NCBI GenBank assembly: GCA_049999805.1
Contig: JBNGIO010004459.1
Span: 1-41,120 of the forward strand
From: Folioceros fuciformis
Lineage: Eukaryota > Anthocerotophyta > Anthocerotopsida > Anthocerotales
Length of the DNA stretch: 41,120 bases
Direction of reading: 5' to 3'
Shown here: in pieces, positions 9,545 to 21,204 of the stretch
How positions within the stretch are numbered: the stretch's first letter is position 1
Layout of the letters: every line of letters starts with the position of its first letter
Program-made: the position numbers and the translations under genes
Notes under the pieces: generated by a model
What the model was told of the DNA's origin: nothing
The model's input: only the letters and a program-made list of their open reading frames with translations
Database searches by the model: none

Positions 9545-11297
9545 GTAAGGGGTGGACGGATGTGAGATGCATTCAAGGGCGGGGTTAATGTATGCGGACA
9601 AGGCGGAGCGGGGAAGTGGGAATGCGATTTGGAGCATTTCGTGGTCGCAGGAGTCAGGACCCAGCATGGGCCAGCAAGTGCAGCAGCTTGAGCGGCAGCC
9701 GGAGCAGGAGTCGGAGACGCGGTGTAGGCTGGAATGGCGCGTCTCGAGTCCTGCACCTGCTGCTGACACGCCTGTCTGTCTGCCTGGCTCTGGCTCTGGC
9801 TCCTGGCGCGTCCAAGGACACACTCAGTTGTGACAGAAGCGAGAGAGAGCAGCAGCAGCAGGGGCAGAGACGGCGGGTCCCGCCCGGGCTGCTGTGCAGT
9901 GCAGTGCAGTGCCACGGTTCCTCCTCCTCCTCCTCCTCTGCTCCTTCTACCCCTGTTGCTGCTGCTGATGCATTCCAGGCCCACCCCCCCGGTCCTGNNN
10001 NNNNNNNNNNNNNNNNNNNNNNNNNNNNNNNNNNNNNNNNNNNNNNNNNNNNNNNNNNNNNNNNNNNNNNNNNNNNNNNNNNNNNNNNNNNNNNNNNGCC
10101 TCCTGCTCATGGTCCTACGTCCCGCCCTCCCTCGTCCAACCCCGCTCGCAGGCATCGGAGCCGTGGACGCCGCGGAAAGCCTTAAATTTCGCTGTCTGCC
10201 CAGGAAGCCGCATCCGCACGCATTGCCGTGTCCTTGTCTCTTTTACTGGGCGCCCGCGTCGGTGTATATGTATCCCCATTTCCTCATACGAGGCAGCGTT
10301 ACCGGCTGTCTGGCATCCGTGTTCTGCTTGGAGCCACAGCCCACAACGGCCACCAGATCGATAAGGGAGGTACACACCCATTACTGCATCGCCCACCTTC
10401 TTACCCCTCCACGGCTACGGGCCATGCACTCCTCCACTCCATCCTGCCTCACAGGCTGTGCACAACCTACCCTCGCCCATGGTAAACCAGCTGGGAGGGA
10501 ATGCAGGCAGAGGAAGCACTCCCCCATTCCTCCCACCTCCGGCCTCGCCTTTTGGGCTCCACACATCGAGACAATGGCCGGCCAAGATTTACAAGATGCC
10601 ATGCCTTGCTTCCGCGTGCCACCCAAAAGCCACATCTCCCTCCCTTCTTCCAGAGTGCCCCGAGCCTGCAAAATCTGGCATTGCGTCTCCCACTCCGTCC
10701 CACGAGTTTCCGTCTCTCAGCAGCCTCCCCTCCCCTTCTCTCTCACATCCACCACACTCACACACAACTTGCCACAGTCCCCTTTCCGACATTCTTCCTC
10801 CTTTCCTCGCTTTCCGACCTGGTCTCCTCCCTGCAACGTAACATGGACAGGTACATCCATGCATTTATTTTACACATGACTCCCCAACCCGTCCAAATGC
10901 CTAAGTGCCAAGAAACGGATCCCATCTATTTTTAATCCGCCAAAATGCGTGGAAGGCCTTCTATATATCCCAAGCCAAAATTCATGTGCAGCTCATAAAA
11001 GTGGGCACGCCAGACTCCCATGTGTGACCTCCTGCAGGCAAAGACCACCTTTTTCCGAGTTGAATCCCATTATAATATTTGGTTCCACATCTCATCAGCG
11101 TGCAAAAGAAAATAAAATATTTTACCTTCTAAAATCAATATTTGTATACAATATTATTACTCTTTTTCTAACTTGAGAAGACGTACAAATGCACACACAA
11201 ATCACAACATTGTTGGCTGCCTTTTGTTGGTTGTTGCTTGTCCTCCAAAGAACATACCCTATTCATTCGATTTCAATGGATTTCTTATAGCTCCTTT
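9545..11297. other. Region around the second gap, no supported gene
   Basis: GC-rich and simple-sequence rich on the left (TCC and CAG runs at 9850-9970), a 100-N gap at 9998-10097, then C-rich sequence on the plus strand to about 10850 and AT-rich sequence beyond 10860. Long open frames exist on both strands but are compositionally biased and match nothing I know. Confidence 0.4.
9998..10097. other. Assembly gap (100 N)
   Basis: Exactly 100 N, flanked by a C8 homopolymer and GC-rich simple sequence, so a sequencing drop-out is likely. Confidence 0.99.
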
Positions 11298-11579
11298 GAG
11301 TAAAAGGAGAAGGATGGGTTGTGTGAATAGTGAATAGGATTGAGGAGTCCTTGAAGCTCGAGTAAAAGGATAAGGATGGGTTGTGTGAAAAAAGTTGAGG
11401 AGTCCTCAAAGCTCGAGTAAAAGGATAAGGATGGGTTGTGCGAAAAAAGTTGAGGAGTCCTCAAAGCTCGAGTAAAAGGATAAGGATGGGTTGTGTGAAA
11501 AAAATTGAGGAGTCCTCAAAGCTTGAGTAAAAGGAGAAGGATGGGTTGTGTGAAAAGGATTGAGGAGTCCTAGAAGCTC
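11298..11579. repeat. 55-bp tandem repeat, 5 copies
   Basis: Units start GAGTAAAAGGATAAGGATGG at 11298 (62 bp, with a 7-bp insertion), 11360, 11415, 11470 and 11525 (55 bp each). The inner three are nearly identical. No open frame is maintained. Confidence 0.93.
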
Positions 11580-11581
11580 AA

Positions 11582-11785
11582 CTCCATTGCATTGCTCTAC
11601 AGTGAACGTTGGCTAATGCCATACACAGGACCACGACATTGGCAAGCGAAATTCCATTGCTCTACAGTAAGCATTGGCTAATGCCATGTACAGACCACGA
11701 CATTGGTTGGCACGAGAAATTCCATTGCTTAATAGTGAGTGTTGGTTAATGCCATGCAGAGGACCACGACATTGGCAAAAGAGAG
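11582..11785. repeat. About 66-bp tandem repeat, 3 copies
   Basis: Three diverged units of the form ATTCCATTGCTCTACAGT, then TTGGCTAATGCCAT, then ACCACGACATTGGC. The array directly follows the 55-bp array. Confidence 0.85.
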
Positions 11786-11919
11786 ACCAGCTCCAATGGT
11801 AGTAGGTAGACCCTTCCTCCTCTGGACCATGATATTTTAAGTGCTATTGGTAGTCATTAGGCTTGGGATTAGCCCTAGTGTCCCAATCATGATGAGTAAA
11901 TGGTTTTCATAAAAACATC

Positions 11920-12031
11920 TTGGTTCACTTAGGTGAGTTACATGAAGAACAAAGTTTAAAAACTAAAGACCATGGTTGGTTCACTTAGGTGAGTTACATG
12001 AAGAACAAAGTTTAAAAACTAAAGACCATGG
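11920..12031. repeat. Perfect 56-bp tandem duplication
   Basis: Units 11920-11975 and 11976-12031 are identical over all 56 bases (start TTGGTTCACTTAGGTGAG, end AAAGACCATGG). The lack of any difference indicates a very recent duplication or an assembly artefact. Confidence 0.95.
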
Positions 12032-15000
12032 TTGGAGACTGTAGTTAATGGTTTAGGGTTTAGTTACAGTCACTTGTCTATCTTGACAGATGTAATATGA
12101 TGACTTTGTTCAAACTCCATTGCTAATCTTCTTTGGAGAAGAGTGAAGAACAAATATAGATCATGGGTTGATGGGAGAATGCTTTCTAATGTAGACTTCC
12201 CTACTTTGGGAAATGGAGAGCCATTTGTGAAGCTAGAAGGATAGGATAGACGGAAGAAGGGAAGGGATAGATTAAAGTAGGAAAATCCTTAGAACAAAAA
12301 ATATTTGATATAATGATATCAAAATGTGGATAGCAATAAATAGCCCAATCCGCAATCGGATCTGCAAGTTGATACATGCTCATAAATGACAAGTAAATGG
12401 TATGAATTGAATGGGATGGCAGGGGTTGACAAAGGCAACTTTGTATGAACAAATGCGGCCCAATCCGGGCCGGCCGCGACCTCTCACGGAGATCAAGAGT
12501 TTGTAGGGCAGCAGCAACCTGCCTTGGTAAAGTACGAAGCAGTACGTCCAGCTAACGGGAAGGCCCCTCCTCTCTAACCTTGGTGGGGGCCGCTCGCTGC
12601 CAGTTACCTACTACCGCTGCCAAACCCAGGGTCCCACCTACCCCGGACCTGGGACCCACTGACTCCGGCCGAAAGCCCCCCTAAACAGTGTCCGCCCTAA
12701 CCGTGGTCCCACCCGGGTTCCGTTCCCACTTTTCATTTCCTACTATACGCCTCTCATTCGCCAGGGGCCAGCATGCCACGGACCGTGACCTGATACGATA
12801 ACAGAGGAAACCAGGGCTAAAAACAGTGCGCAAACAGCTCAATAGGGCCAGGACGGCTAAAGCAAACAGGGCTTCCGTAATGGCCTGGAGGTCCGCGCGC
12901 CAAAATCTTGGCGACAGTCTGTAACGCACTGCGTCTGGAACAGGAAATGTACTTATCTCTCCAGATTCCTCGGCTGGGATAAAAACAAACTCAGCGAAGC
13001 CGCGGCTGGCCAGGCCGGCCCCCGCTCCACAGTAACGGGGTCGGCCCGGACACCTGACCTGAGTGTGGCGTATGTATGCGTGCGGTACCGCCGTATCCGG
13101 TATCCGGTCTGAATACGCTGCGCGGTACAGATTGGGAAAAAGCGCGAAAGCGGTCTGTGTGAATAGGCATAATGATTCTGCGCATCGTGCATGGAGGCGA
13201 GCTCGAGTGTGCGCGATGCGCATGCAAGGAGGAAGGAAGGTGGTGGAAGCATCCAACAGGGAGCGATGGAGTGTGGAAGCTCGAAAGGCAGGCAGCACAA
13301 GCAGAGCACAAGTGCCATACGCATGAGGAGGAGGAGGAGCAGCGCATGCCGCAAAGAGGCGGTCAAAAAAGCGGATGAGGTAAGCCAGAACCGCATCTCA
13401 CACACGGTCAATGCACGCCGCCTTGGAGGCGACAAGCCTGCACATGCTTGCCTCTGTCTGCCAGCGCCACCTCTTGCTCATCCTCTTGCTGCCTTTGCCA
13501 AGGTCAAACACTCTGCATGCAGCCATTTACACATGGGCTTCTTCGTGCCAACCTTTGGTGGCTGCGAGCGATGGCCGCTGCCTTGAAGGAGCCTTAGGGT
13601 TTCAGCTGTGTTCCGTTGTCTTTTGCGTGTGATTCTTCTGGATCAAGCAAGCATGGCCATGCGTTTGTGTGAGTGTCTAGGTGCGTGAGAGGGAGGGGTA
13701 GGATTGTATAGAGTGGTTAATAATGTTGAGGACGCGAGGTTTCGCAACGATTGTGGTAAGGTTGCGAATTGAGGCTGTGTTGTGTTTGCGTGTTCAATGC
13801 AATGGTGAGAGTGGTTCGTAGGTACATACGTACATGGAGGCATGGGGGAAGAGGGTGAGGGGTACGTAGATACTGTATGGAGGTATTGGATTGCATAGAG
13901 GAAGGACGGGGACCGGGCGTAGATTTGCGTGGCAGTCCTGAAAGCTTGACTGTGGACTCTACTGTGGGGGAAGACCGACCGGCCTTCTGTAGAGAGGGGC
14001 ATGCTTTGGCAACAGCTGTCTCTTGTTGTTTCGACTGATGGGAGCTGCAGAAAGGCTTCGTATGACAGACGCGTAGGGTAGTAGTCAGTGACGTTAGGGA
14101 GAGGACGGTACAACGGGGACACACAACTGGAGGTGCTGCCGCGACGGGGACTCCTGTAGAGTCTGACACCGTTTTGGCGGGGCTTGGCTCATGAGCGCTC
14201 AGCTGGCGAGCGCTTACAGGGAGAGTCCTTTGCTTGGCTTGGCTAGTTGTGTTACTTGTAATGTACTGGCTAATATCCCTTGGAGGGATGTGGGGTGGGG
14301 TGATGATGCATCTGACATGGAGTCATGGTCATGATGCGCACCACATTGAAGAGGGCCCAGCCTCAGGTCCATTGTTTGCTGGCAGGACAGGGAGGGCTGG
14401 CCCAGTCACCCAGAGCTGCATGTGCCGGGGGCAGTAAGAGGGACGACTTGGGAGATGGTCGTGGACAACGTGAGGAAACGCGAGTCGCTTTGACTCATAA
14501 GGAGTTGGGGGGAAGATTAACGAGACGAGCCGAAGAGGAGAAGAGGAGAACAGGTGAAGAGGAGACGAGAAAAGATGGGATACGACACCCGTCGTCCTGG
14601 ATCTCTGTATACATCCACGTTGTGTTGCCCGTTGGGTCAGTGAATTGTGAGTGACTGAGATGCAGTCGGCTGCCTGGATTCTTGGATCATGACCTGGGGC
14701 TGCATCATCATGGCTCTGCCCCAACCAGCTGCTCCTCGTAAGGCTGGAAATGGGATGGAATCATGGCCTGCTGCACAGGGACGCGTGAACTTGAATTTTT
14801 GTCTCTTATTACCAGATTTGTGTGAAGTGAGTGATGCTCGAGGTTATGAAGCAGAGCAAGAAAGCAGATAGGGGTGACAGGGGCATCATGGGCTCCGGAA
14901 GACGTTCGCTTGCAACAGAAACGCGAAGTTGAAGCGGGCTGCCCCAACAGCTTGGGGCGCGGAAGGGGTGGATTGCTGTAACCTCTGTCCTGCCAATCAT

Positions 15001-15710
15001 GATTTGACGAATAGAAGCTGCACTTTCAGGTAAGGATTTTGTGAGCTGCGAGGAAGCGAGCCCCCTCGCCTGCCTGCCTACACACAGTGTCTCTAATCCC
15101 TCAGGCTGCCATGCCAGACCCAGGCAGCCTCTCCAAACCAAACGAAGGCTGCCACAAATGACGGTTTGCTTTGTCGTTGCAGAAGGCACAGCCCAGAATG
15201 ATTGCCGCCAAAATCGGGCTTCTTGTCCGCCTGTCTGCCTTATCATCAGCTGTTGTGTGCCACTCGGTTCTATTTCTACTCACTTATACACAAGCAGAGC
15301 TACATGATCAACCAATTTATTGTAACCGTAACGGAATGTGGCCTTGGGGCATTCAATCCAAGTCGTTAGCACCTGGCCCCCGGGCCTGCTCGGGAAGGTC
15401 AACAGTTGCTGCGCAGTAACCTCTGTGGTTAACCATTTCCCGCCCTGCCCACTCATCAGGATTTGGCCATCTCCTACTACAATCCCCGTCTAATCTTGCA
15501 GTAATGGCACATTTGGGATGCAGATTAGTGGATGCATGGCCGGTGCAGGATTGATCAACACAATAATCCGAGTTGATTCCCGGAGCTGTACAAAGAGGAC
15601 GTTGGTAACTGCCTGATTAAATGAGGGCTTCATGGAAGACACTCTCATGGACGCATACCAAGGATTTTAGGGCGGTTTGTCTTGCGCGGATCATGATCCG
15701 ACGTCATTAA
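12032..15710. other. Gene-poor interval, nothing firmly identified
   Basis: About 3.7 kb. The first 400 bases are AT-rich, the rest mixed. The longest frame is a minus-strand one at 12681-13298 (205 codons, Arg/Ala/Leu-rich, one hydrophobic stretch), which I do not recognise and which may be chance in GC-rich sequence. A short GAG/GGA run sits near 13327-13340. I see no RNA gene or mobile element here. Confidence 0.4.
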
Positions 15711-16082
15711 TTAATCTATGCTCGTTGGATTATGGGCTCCGTAGGACGGAATCTTCTTGTTCTCAACGTCCCACAAGGTCATTGGTAGATCTACTTCATC
15801 ATACACCGTAGGTGTATCCATGTATCCCGAAACAGTGGAGGCAAATTGACCTAGGTATTTCGTTTCCACCCGTTCAAGGGAAGTCAAAAAAATACTATGG
15901 TGCAGAGCTACTGCAACAGACTGGTCAAAATTGTCCCGGGAGCTGTCAGGCACGAGGATGTCAACAGCACTGCGCGACTGTACAGTCTTGGTGTGTACGA
16001 CCAGCTCGCTTGTAATGCACTTCCAATCCTCCGTCCGTCTGAAGCAATGAGAGCTCTGTCGACTTTGACACAAGTAAAACAT
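15711..16082 (-). CDS. Unidentified open frame, possible exon
   Basis: A 123-residue frame with normal amino-acid composition, ending in VYDEVDLPMTLWDVENKKIP and a short tail before TAA. The balanced composition is more protein-like than other frames in this interval, but there is no domain I know, no clear start context and no obvious partner exon. It lies downstream of the ARP6 gene on the same strand. It may be a remnant of a gene or mobile element, or chance. Confidence 0.22.
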   Translation of the reverse strand: MFYLCQSRQSSHCFRRTEDWKCITSELVVHTKTVQSRSAVDILVPDSSRDNFDQSVAVALHHSIFLTSLERVETKYLGQFASTVSGYMDTPTVYDEVDLPMTLWDVENKKIPSYGAHNPTSID

Positions 16083-16465
16083 TTCCGCCTGGCCCGCCCA
16101 CTATCCAAGGTCACAGTGCTCTTCACCATCTGCACGCCTGTGAGTCTGAACGCGGAAGCTCGTACAAAATTGTGTCACAACTATCACACTCTAAGAAGAC
16201 TTCCCAATGCCACCTCCTCCACCACACAGAAATTATAGCTGCTCCTGCGCCTCAGACCACTGGACTGAAGACTCGAAGCTCAAAATCTGCCATGAGAGAT
16301 TTCACCTCGTGATCTTAGTTCAAGTAAGGGATGAGGCTGATGTGGAAAACTGAAAGGGAAAAAAAAGATTTAGAAAGCACGCGCACAACCTTTCACTAGC
16401 AGCCGAGAACCGTGTGTACGCCGTGTTAGCCCCCTCCATAACTTTGAAGCTGCAGCTTAGATGCT

Positions 16466-18391
16466 TCACTGCAAAAATCTGCGTCGACATCTCAAGGAAC
16501 CATGCTCTTCATACTCCCTTTTGGTGACTGCTGCACCATAGTAGAAGTCAGGACTTGAAGCCAATATCGAGCCGCCTCTCCATGCGCTCTCCATGGGACT
16601 GCTTGGACGCACCAGGAAAATCAGTCCAGTCAAAATCAGTACTGCTGTAACGAAAAGCAGCAAATCTTGCCGACAAGAGGCGTTACCTTTCAGCAAGTTG
16701 AACGTTGAGTTGATACTCTGCAGGGACAAGGGGTCGCAGTTCTAGCTCCCTGCAACAAGGGAAGGGAAGCAAGGGATTAAAGCACAGGAACTCGTGCCTT
16801 ATTTTGGCAAAAGTACAGACCACCAGCTACACAGCAGACGAGCGATTCAGGTGAAAAAGCTTACGAGATGACTCACATCCTTTCCTTAAAACCGGGAAAC
16901 AGTGTGCTCCCACCTGTCAATATCACACTTTAGAAAAGCAAGCACAGGAGTCAGCTGCGAGAAGGGATGCAGGCAAGCAAGTCCGACAGAACCATCAGAA
17001 ACGAGAGAATTTACTCAACCTGGAATACAGCAAAGGATGTAGCGCAGAGTGACAGGCGTTGACGGCTCTCACAACACACTCTGCTAGTCCCGCCTCATCC
17101 ATTCCTACAAGGCAACTGTGCTTCAATCAGCACCCTGTAGACAATCGCTTCACATCGCAGAACTTTAAAACAAACTAGAAAAACATGCTCTGACCTAAGT
17201 CAGCCGGATGATATAACATCTCTGGAACAAGAAACCTCTCGTTGGTCAAGGTCAGCTCCTGGAGACAAAATGTCAGTTGATCAGCATCCGTCATCACTTG
17301 TTGCAAAGAGATAGACACCGAAACCCCACTAAAATGTCTTACCTGATCCTCGTCCACTACATGACCAGCCACTTTACTGCCCTTCTTTTTCTGGTCACCA
17401 AAACCTAGAGGCTCTGAAACACTGGCGTCGTCTCCGTTCTCTGTCAAATCCAATGCATCGACGTCCATAGAGTCCGACCCCTTCTTCATCGCCCTGTTCG
17501 CAGCTACGCGGTCCTTAACAAAGCCTCGCTTGTACTTTATCCCATCAGGCAAAACATACTGACACTGAATGTAGTTGTCTTTACCACGCTTCCTGCGCCG
17601 ACACCACGTTCACACATCTTTCATCACCTTGAACCCTAATTTGAAACCCCAAAACCCAGCCTCAACAATGAAAGATCCGATCCGAAGCACCTTGCGACCT
17701 CAAGGTCTGCCTTGACGTCGAGCGAGCAATAACACAACTCCTCCTTCACATCCTCCATCAGATAAGTCTCATCCATCATATTCCAAGCGCGATAGGACAC
17801 GAGCTCCTTGAGATAATTGGTGAGCGCCTTGCCTCCCAAATTAAGCCTTTTCACGCCCTGCTTGACAACAAATCCCTGGTACACCGGCACAGCGTGCGAG
17901 AACGAAAATCCGGAATCCAGCACCAAGCTACACCCGGACCTCGCCAGCAAGCTCGAAGGCGGAGCTCGGCTGCGCTCGTACATATGCGCCAGAGCAGGGC
18001 CGTTGGCCACATACAACGACTGGAACCCCATCTCCTCAAACACAAGCTCGTCAGTCATTTTCTGAATGGCAGGCAGCGTGAACAGCGGCTCCACCAGCAG
18101 CAGGCTGCACTCCGCAGGCTTCACCTTGAGCAGGTGCTTAAAGATGCGATCCCACACCTCCTTCTCCACGTCTACCAGAGTTAGGTACCCCCGGTCCATG
18201 GCACGGCGCAAGGCAATTCCCTGAATCTCCTCACATTCCTGCAGCAGGTCCGCGGCCAGCCATCTCTTGCTGCTGCGAGGCCGGCCCACGCAATTCGGGA
18301 CCACCACGGAAGGCCTCTCCTCCCCCGCAAATCCAGCCTTGCAGAATCCTGCACCATTGTCGAGCACCACCACGGTACCGCCGCGGGACAT
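16466..18391 (-). CDS. ARP6: Actin-related protein 6 (ARP6), SWR1/SRCAP complex subunit
   Basis: Seven exons, read leftward: 18391-17691, 17592-17343, 17258-17195, 17104-17020, 16927-16877, 16749-16687, 16598-16466. They sum to 1347 nt, 448 residues, with all phases consistent; introns are 84-127 nt with GT-AG ends. The actin fold is seen as VVVLDNGAGFCKAGFAGEE near the N-terminus, a second phosphate loop CSLVLDSGFSFSHAVPVYQG, then YVLPDGIKYKRGFVKD, LTNERFLVPEMLYHPADLG, VILTGGSTLFPGFKER and the ARP6-type end AWRGGSILASSPDF...CRRRF. ARP6 is a nuclear subunit of the complex that exchanges H2A for H2A.Z. It is slightly longer than Arabidopsis ARP6 (about 420), mostly from an acidic then Lys-rich linker in exon 2. 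The start at 18391 matches family N-termini; an in-frame ATG at 18541 would add 50 unrelated residues. Divergent from the ArfGAP gene. Confidence 0.96.
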
Positions 18392-19235
18392 GGCCTCGAG
18401 CTCTCGATGAACTGGAGGCCCTGTAGGATGAATATGTTGCCCGTTGGGACGACATGCTTTCCAAGCCCATGGTCCTTCGTTGTGGATGGAATATAAATAT
18501 TTCATATGCCTTTCCAGTCCTTTCGTTTGCATCTCAACCATATATCACAGAAAAAAAAAATAGCGGTTTGGATGGGTTTCCATCTCTTCTTGCAGGACTT
18601 GGATTTAACAACCAGTGCATGTCTAGCAGCTTCATCGCTCGGGCTATCTGCCTTTGGGCCTTCCATCCTCCATGGTTTTCTCTCCATCCTAATGGGTTTC
18701 TCATCTCTTCTTTGTAATTTCCGTCAACAGTGTAAGCAAGTCTAGTTCCAATGATAACGATGCAATATAGAAGATGTCTGTAAGATGTATGTATCTGTTC
18801 TCCAAATAAGAACTTGTAAGGTAAGTACTTAATGGTAACCAGATTTGTATAGGAAATTGGATATATAATTGTGGTTGGTGGGTGGCATAGCTGCAGCGAC
18901 TGCAGTTCCCAAGCATATGACCGGAATCTACAAGAAGTGAGTCAGATTTCACGACCGGAACGCTCTTATCGTGCAGGGGTTTGCGGGCCAGGAGTGAAGG
19001 CAGCCCGAGGCTTCCCAGGAATTGAGCCAAGCATGCATCTACACCCAACGAGGCCACCCCTGCGCTGCGCGACGGGATCTGGGAGGCACCTTTTGAAGTC
19101 ACGTTGTTTCCAAGGGGGTTTGTCATCCAGGTAGATCAAAGCGGGAAGGTCGGATTCTGGACGCCTGAATTCCGGGTTTGAGTTTGGGCCGGAGGTTCCA
19201 GCATCTGGCAGGCTGCGGCCTTGTCTGCTAGCAGG
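18392..19235. promoter_or_regulatory. Shared intergenic region between divergent ARP6 and ArfGAP genes
   Basis: 844 bp between two start codons on opposite strands must hold both promoters. An AT-rich stretch at 18487-18502 (ATATAAATATTTCATATG) lies about 100 bp upstream of the ARP6 ATG and could act as a TATA element for it. No specific factor site is claimed. No gene is seen inside. Confidence 0.5.
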
Positions 19236-21131
19236 ATGAGATCGAGTTACTACGACGATTTCGAGGACAAGGCGTCGCCAGGTTTGATCTGCCTCTCGCT
19301 GGCCTTGGATTGGTGGGTTCCTCCTTTGGAATGGAGATGGTGTCGGTCAAGTTGGGATTGCTAAGGTTTTGTGGGTTGGATCAGCACAAACGATGGCGAA
19401 GCTGAAGGTTCTGCTACAGAAACCGGACAACAAGGTTTGCGCGGACTGTGGAGCTCCGGACCCAAAGTGGGCGTACGTTTCCGGCTCTGGCTGTGGGTCT
19501 TGTAGATCTGGAATTGAATTCATGTTCAGTGGCTTGTTGTAGACATGGGATGGGTTGGGTTGAGGGAAGGGTTGGTTAGCTGGATCATGTGGAGACTGTT
19601 TTGTTCACCTGCAGATCCACGAACATCGGGGTATTCGTTTGCATCAAGTGTGCTGGAGTGCACCGGAGTCTTGGTGTTCACATCTCTAAGGTTTTGGTTC
19701 ATGCCGAGCACTCCTCATGTTGCTGAAGGTAGGTTGTCGTTGCGTGGGTTGGGTAGCCAGCTGCTCACTCGATTGGATGGCTTGTTCAGATCCTGTCTGT
19801 TACTCTGGACGAGTGGACGGATGAGCAAGTGGCAGTGATGGTTGCAGTAGACGGAAATGCTGAAGCAAATGCAGTTTACGAGGCTGACTTGCCTCCTAAC
19901 GTGAAGCCTGAACCAGGTGCCTGGATTGAGGAGCGGCAAGATTTCATCAGGTGAGCTACACGTTGTCTTGTTTCCTGTTTTTTGGGGTATGTTGTAGTTG
20001 GACGGCAAGTTGGTGATGGCTGCTGGTGCGAACACCTTCAGGAGGAAATACGAAGATCGGGAGTTTCTAAAATCCCGCCATCGGGCTGAGAGTCTGAGAA
20101 CCTCCAGTCACACCTCTTCCAGTGGCCAGCACGTATCTTCAAGCTTAAACTCCAGAATTCAACACTCCGTGTCATCAAACCAGAGCTCGATGGCTCGCAC
20201 TGACTCTCAAAAGCCGGTCCGGACCAACCACCTTTCTTTATTCTCTCGTGTATTCGGGAAGAGCTCGAAAAAAAGGGAGGCCGAGAATGGGTCGCAGAAG
20301 ATTTCATCTCTAGTACGGTCATAAGCCATGGATGGGTTTGGGCATGGTTGTTTGGTGTGTGCCAAGCTAACTTTTCCCCAACTGATGTGTTTCAGAAGCC
20401 TGTTGTCGCTTGCTGCAGGCTGGCATGGTTGAGTTCATCGGACTGCTCAAGGTCAAGGTGAAACGCGGCACAAGTCTTGTAGTTCGGGATGTCATGAGCA
20501 GTGACCCCTACGTTGTTGTCTCGTTAGGAAACCAGGTTGTTTTCCTTTCCGCTGCTCTCACTACGGGTCTCCATGCTGCACAACGGGATACTTCAACCAA
20601 CCTATGATCATCCCGAGTCTTGTCCTCTAGCTCCACTGACACGTCATTTGTCTGTGCTTCACAGACCATGAAGACCAAAGTCATCAGGAGCAATCTGAAT
20701 CCAGTGTGGGACGAAGAGCTCATGCTGTCCGTCCCAAGCCCTCCTGTACCTCTGAAACTGGTGAGTTTTCTCCTGGTGCCCTGTGTCCACGTTTCTGATC
20801 CCATCTGTGGACTCAGAAGTCCTCAAAACACGAATGGTTCGTTTTGCAGGAAGTGTTCGACAAAGATACGTTCTCAGCTGACGATTCAATGGGTACTGTG
20901 GAAGTTGACCTGGACCCCCTAGTGGCTGCCGCCAGCCTTCACGAGGGATTACATGATGTAGGCAACATCCAAATAGGGAAATGGCTGGCTACCAGTGATA
21001 ATCCTTTACTGGAGGACAGTGCAATCCGCATCGTGGATGGTGAGGTGAAGCAAGAAATGAGCTTGAAGTTACAGAATGTTGAACGCGGGGAGATAGAGAT
21101 TGCCTTAACTTGGATGCCTCTTAACCAGTAA
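19236..21131 (+). CDS. ArfGAP domain protein with C-terminal C2 domain (AGD11/12/13-like)
   Basis: Eight exons: 19236-19281, 19385-19472, 19615-19690, 19790-19950, 20042-20312, 20419-20535, 20665-20760, 20850-21131. They give 1137 nt, 378 residues, in consistent phase with GT-AG introns of 89-142 nt. The ArfGAP zinc finger is C-x2-C-x16-C-x2-C ([12 protein letters not shown]...VCIKC), followed by the catalytic-arginine segment [13 protein letters not shown] Ser-rich basic linker leads to a C2 domain starting [20 protein letters not shown] with calcium-ligand-type aspartates in [10 protein letters not shown] and [13 protein letters not shown]. Plant homologues stimulate GTP hydrolysis on ARF GTPases and bind phosphoinositide membranes through C2. 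The first exon encodes [15 protein letters not shown]; if it is leader, translation could start at ATG 19393. The exon 5 donor (CTA|GTACGG) is the weakest splice site. Confidence 0.95.
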
Positions 21132-21163
21132 TCGCCTTACATACTCCATGCTAACATCCCAGA

Positions 21164-21204
21164 TTTTGGCCAACTGATTGATCGCATCAATCAGTTGGCC
21201 AAAA
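21164..21204. other. Perfect 19-bp hairpin in the ArfGAP 3' flank
   Basis: The left arm 21164-21182 (TTTTGGCCAACTGATTGAT) is the exact reverse complement of 21186-21204, with a 3-base spacer CGC. It starts 33 nt after the ArfGAP stop codon, so it is probably in the 3' untranslated region. It is too short for a known DNA transposon or a typical plant microRNA precursor. Confidence 0.9.

Noticed and set aside
9541-10155. Long frames on both strands spanning the second assembly gap
   Set aside because: They contain 34 unknown residues from the N run, so continuity is not real evidence, and the flanks are low-complexity.
11298-12031. Possible CRISPR-like array
   Set aside because: Units are contiguous tandem copies without unique spacers, and the sequence is eukaryotic nuclear DNA.
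12681-13298. 205-codon minus-strand open frame
   Set aside because: Arg/Ala/Leu-rich translation, overlapping frames of similar length on both strands, no recognisable motif; probably chance in GC-rich DNA, though not excluded.
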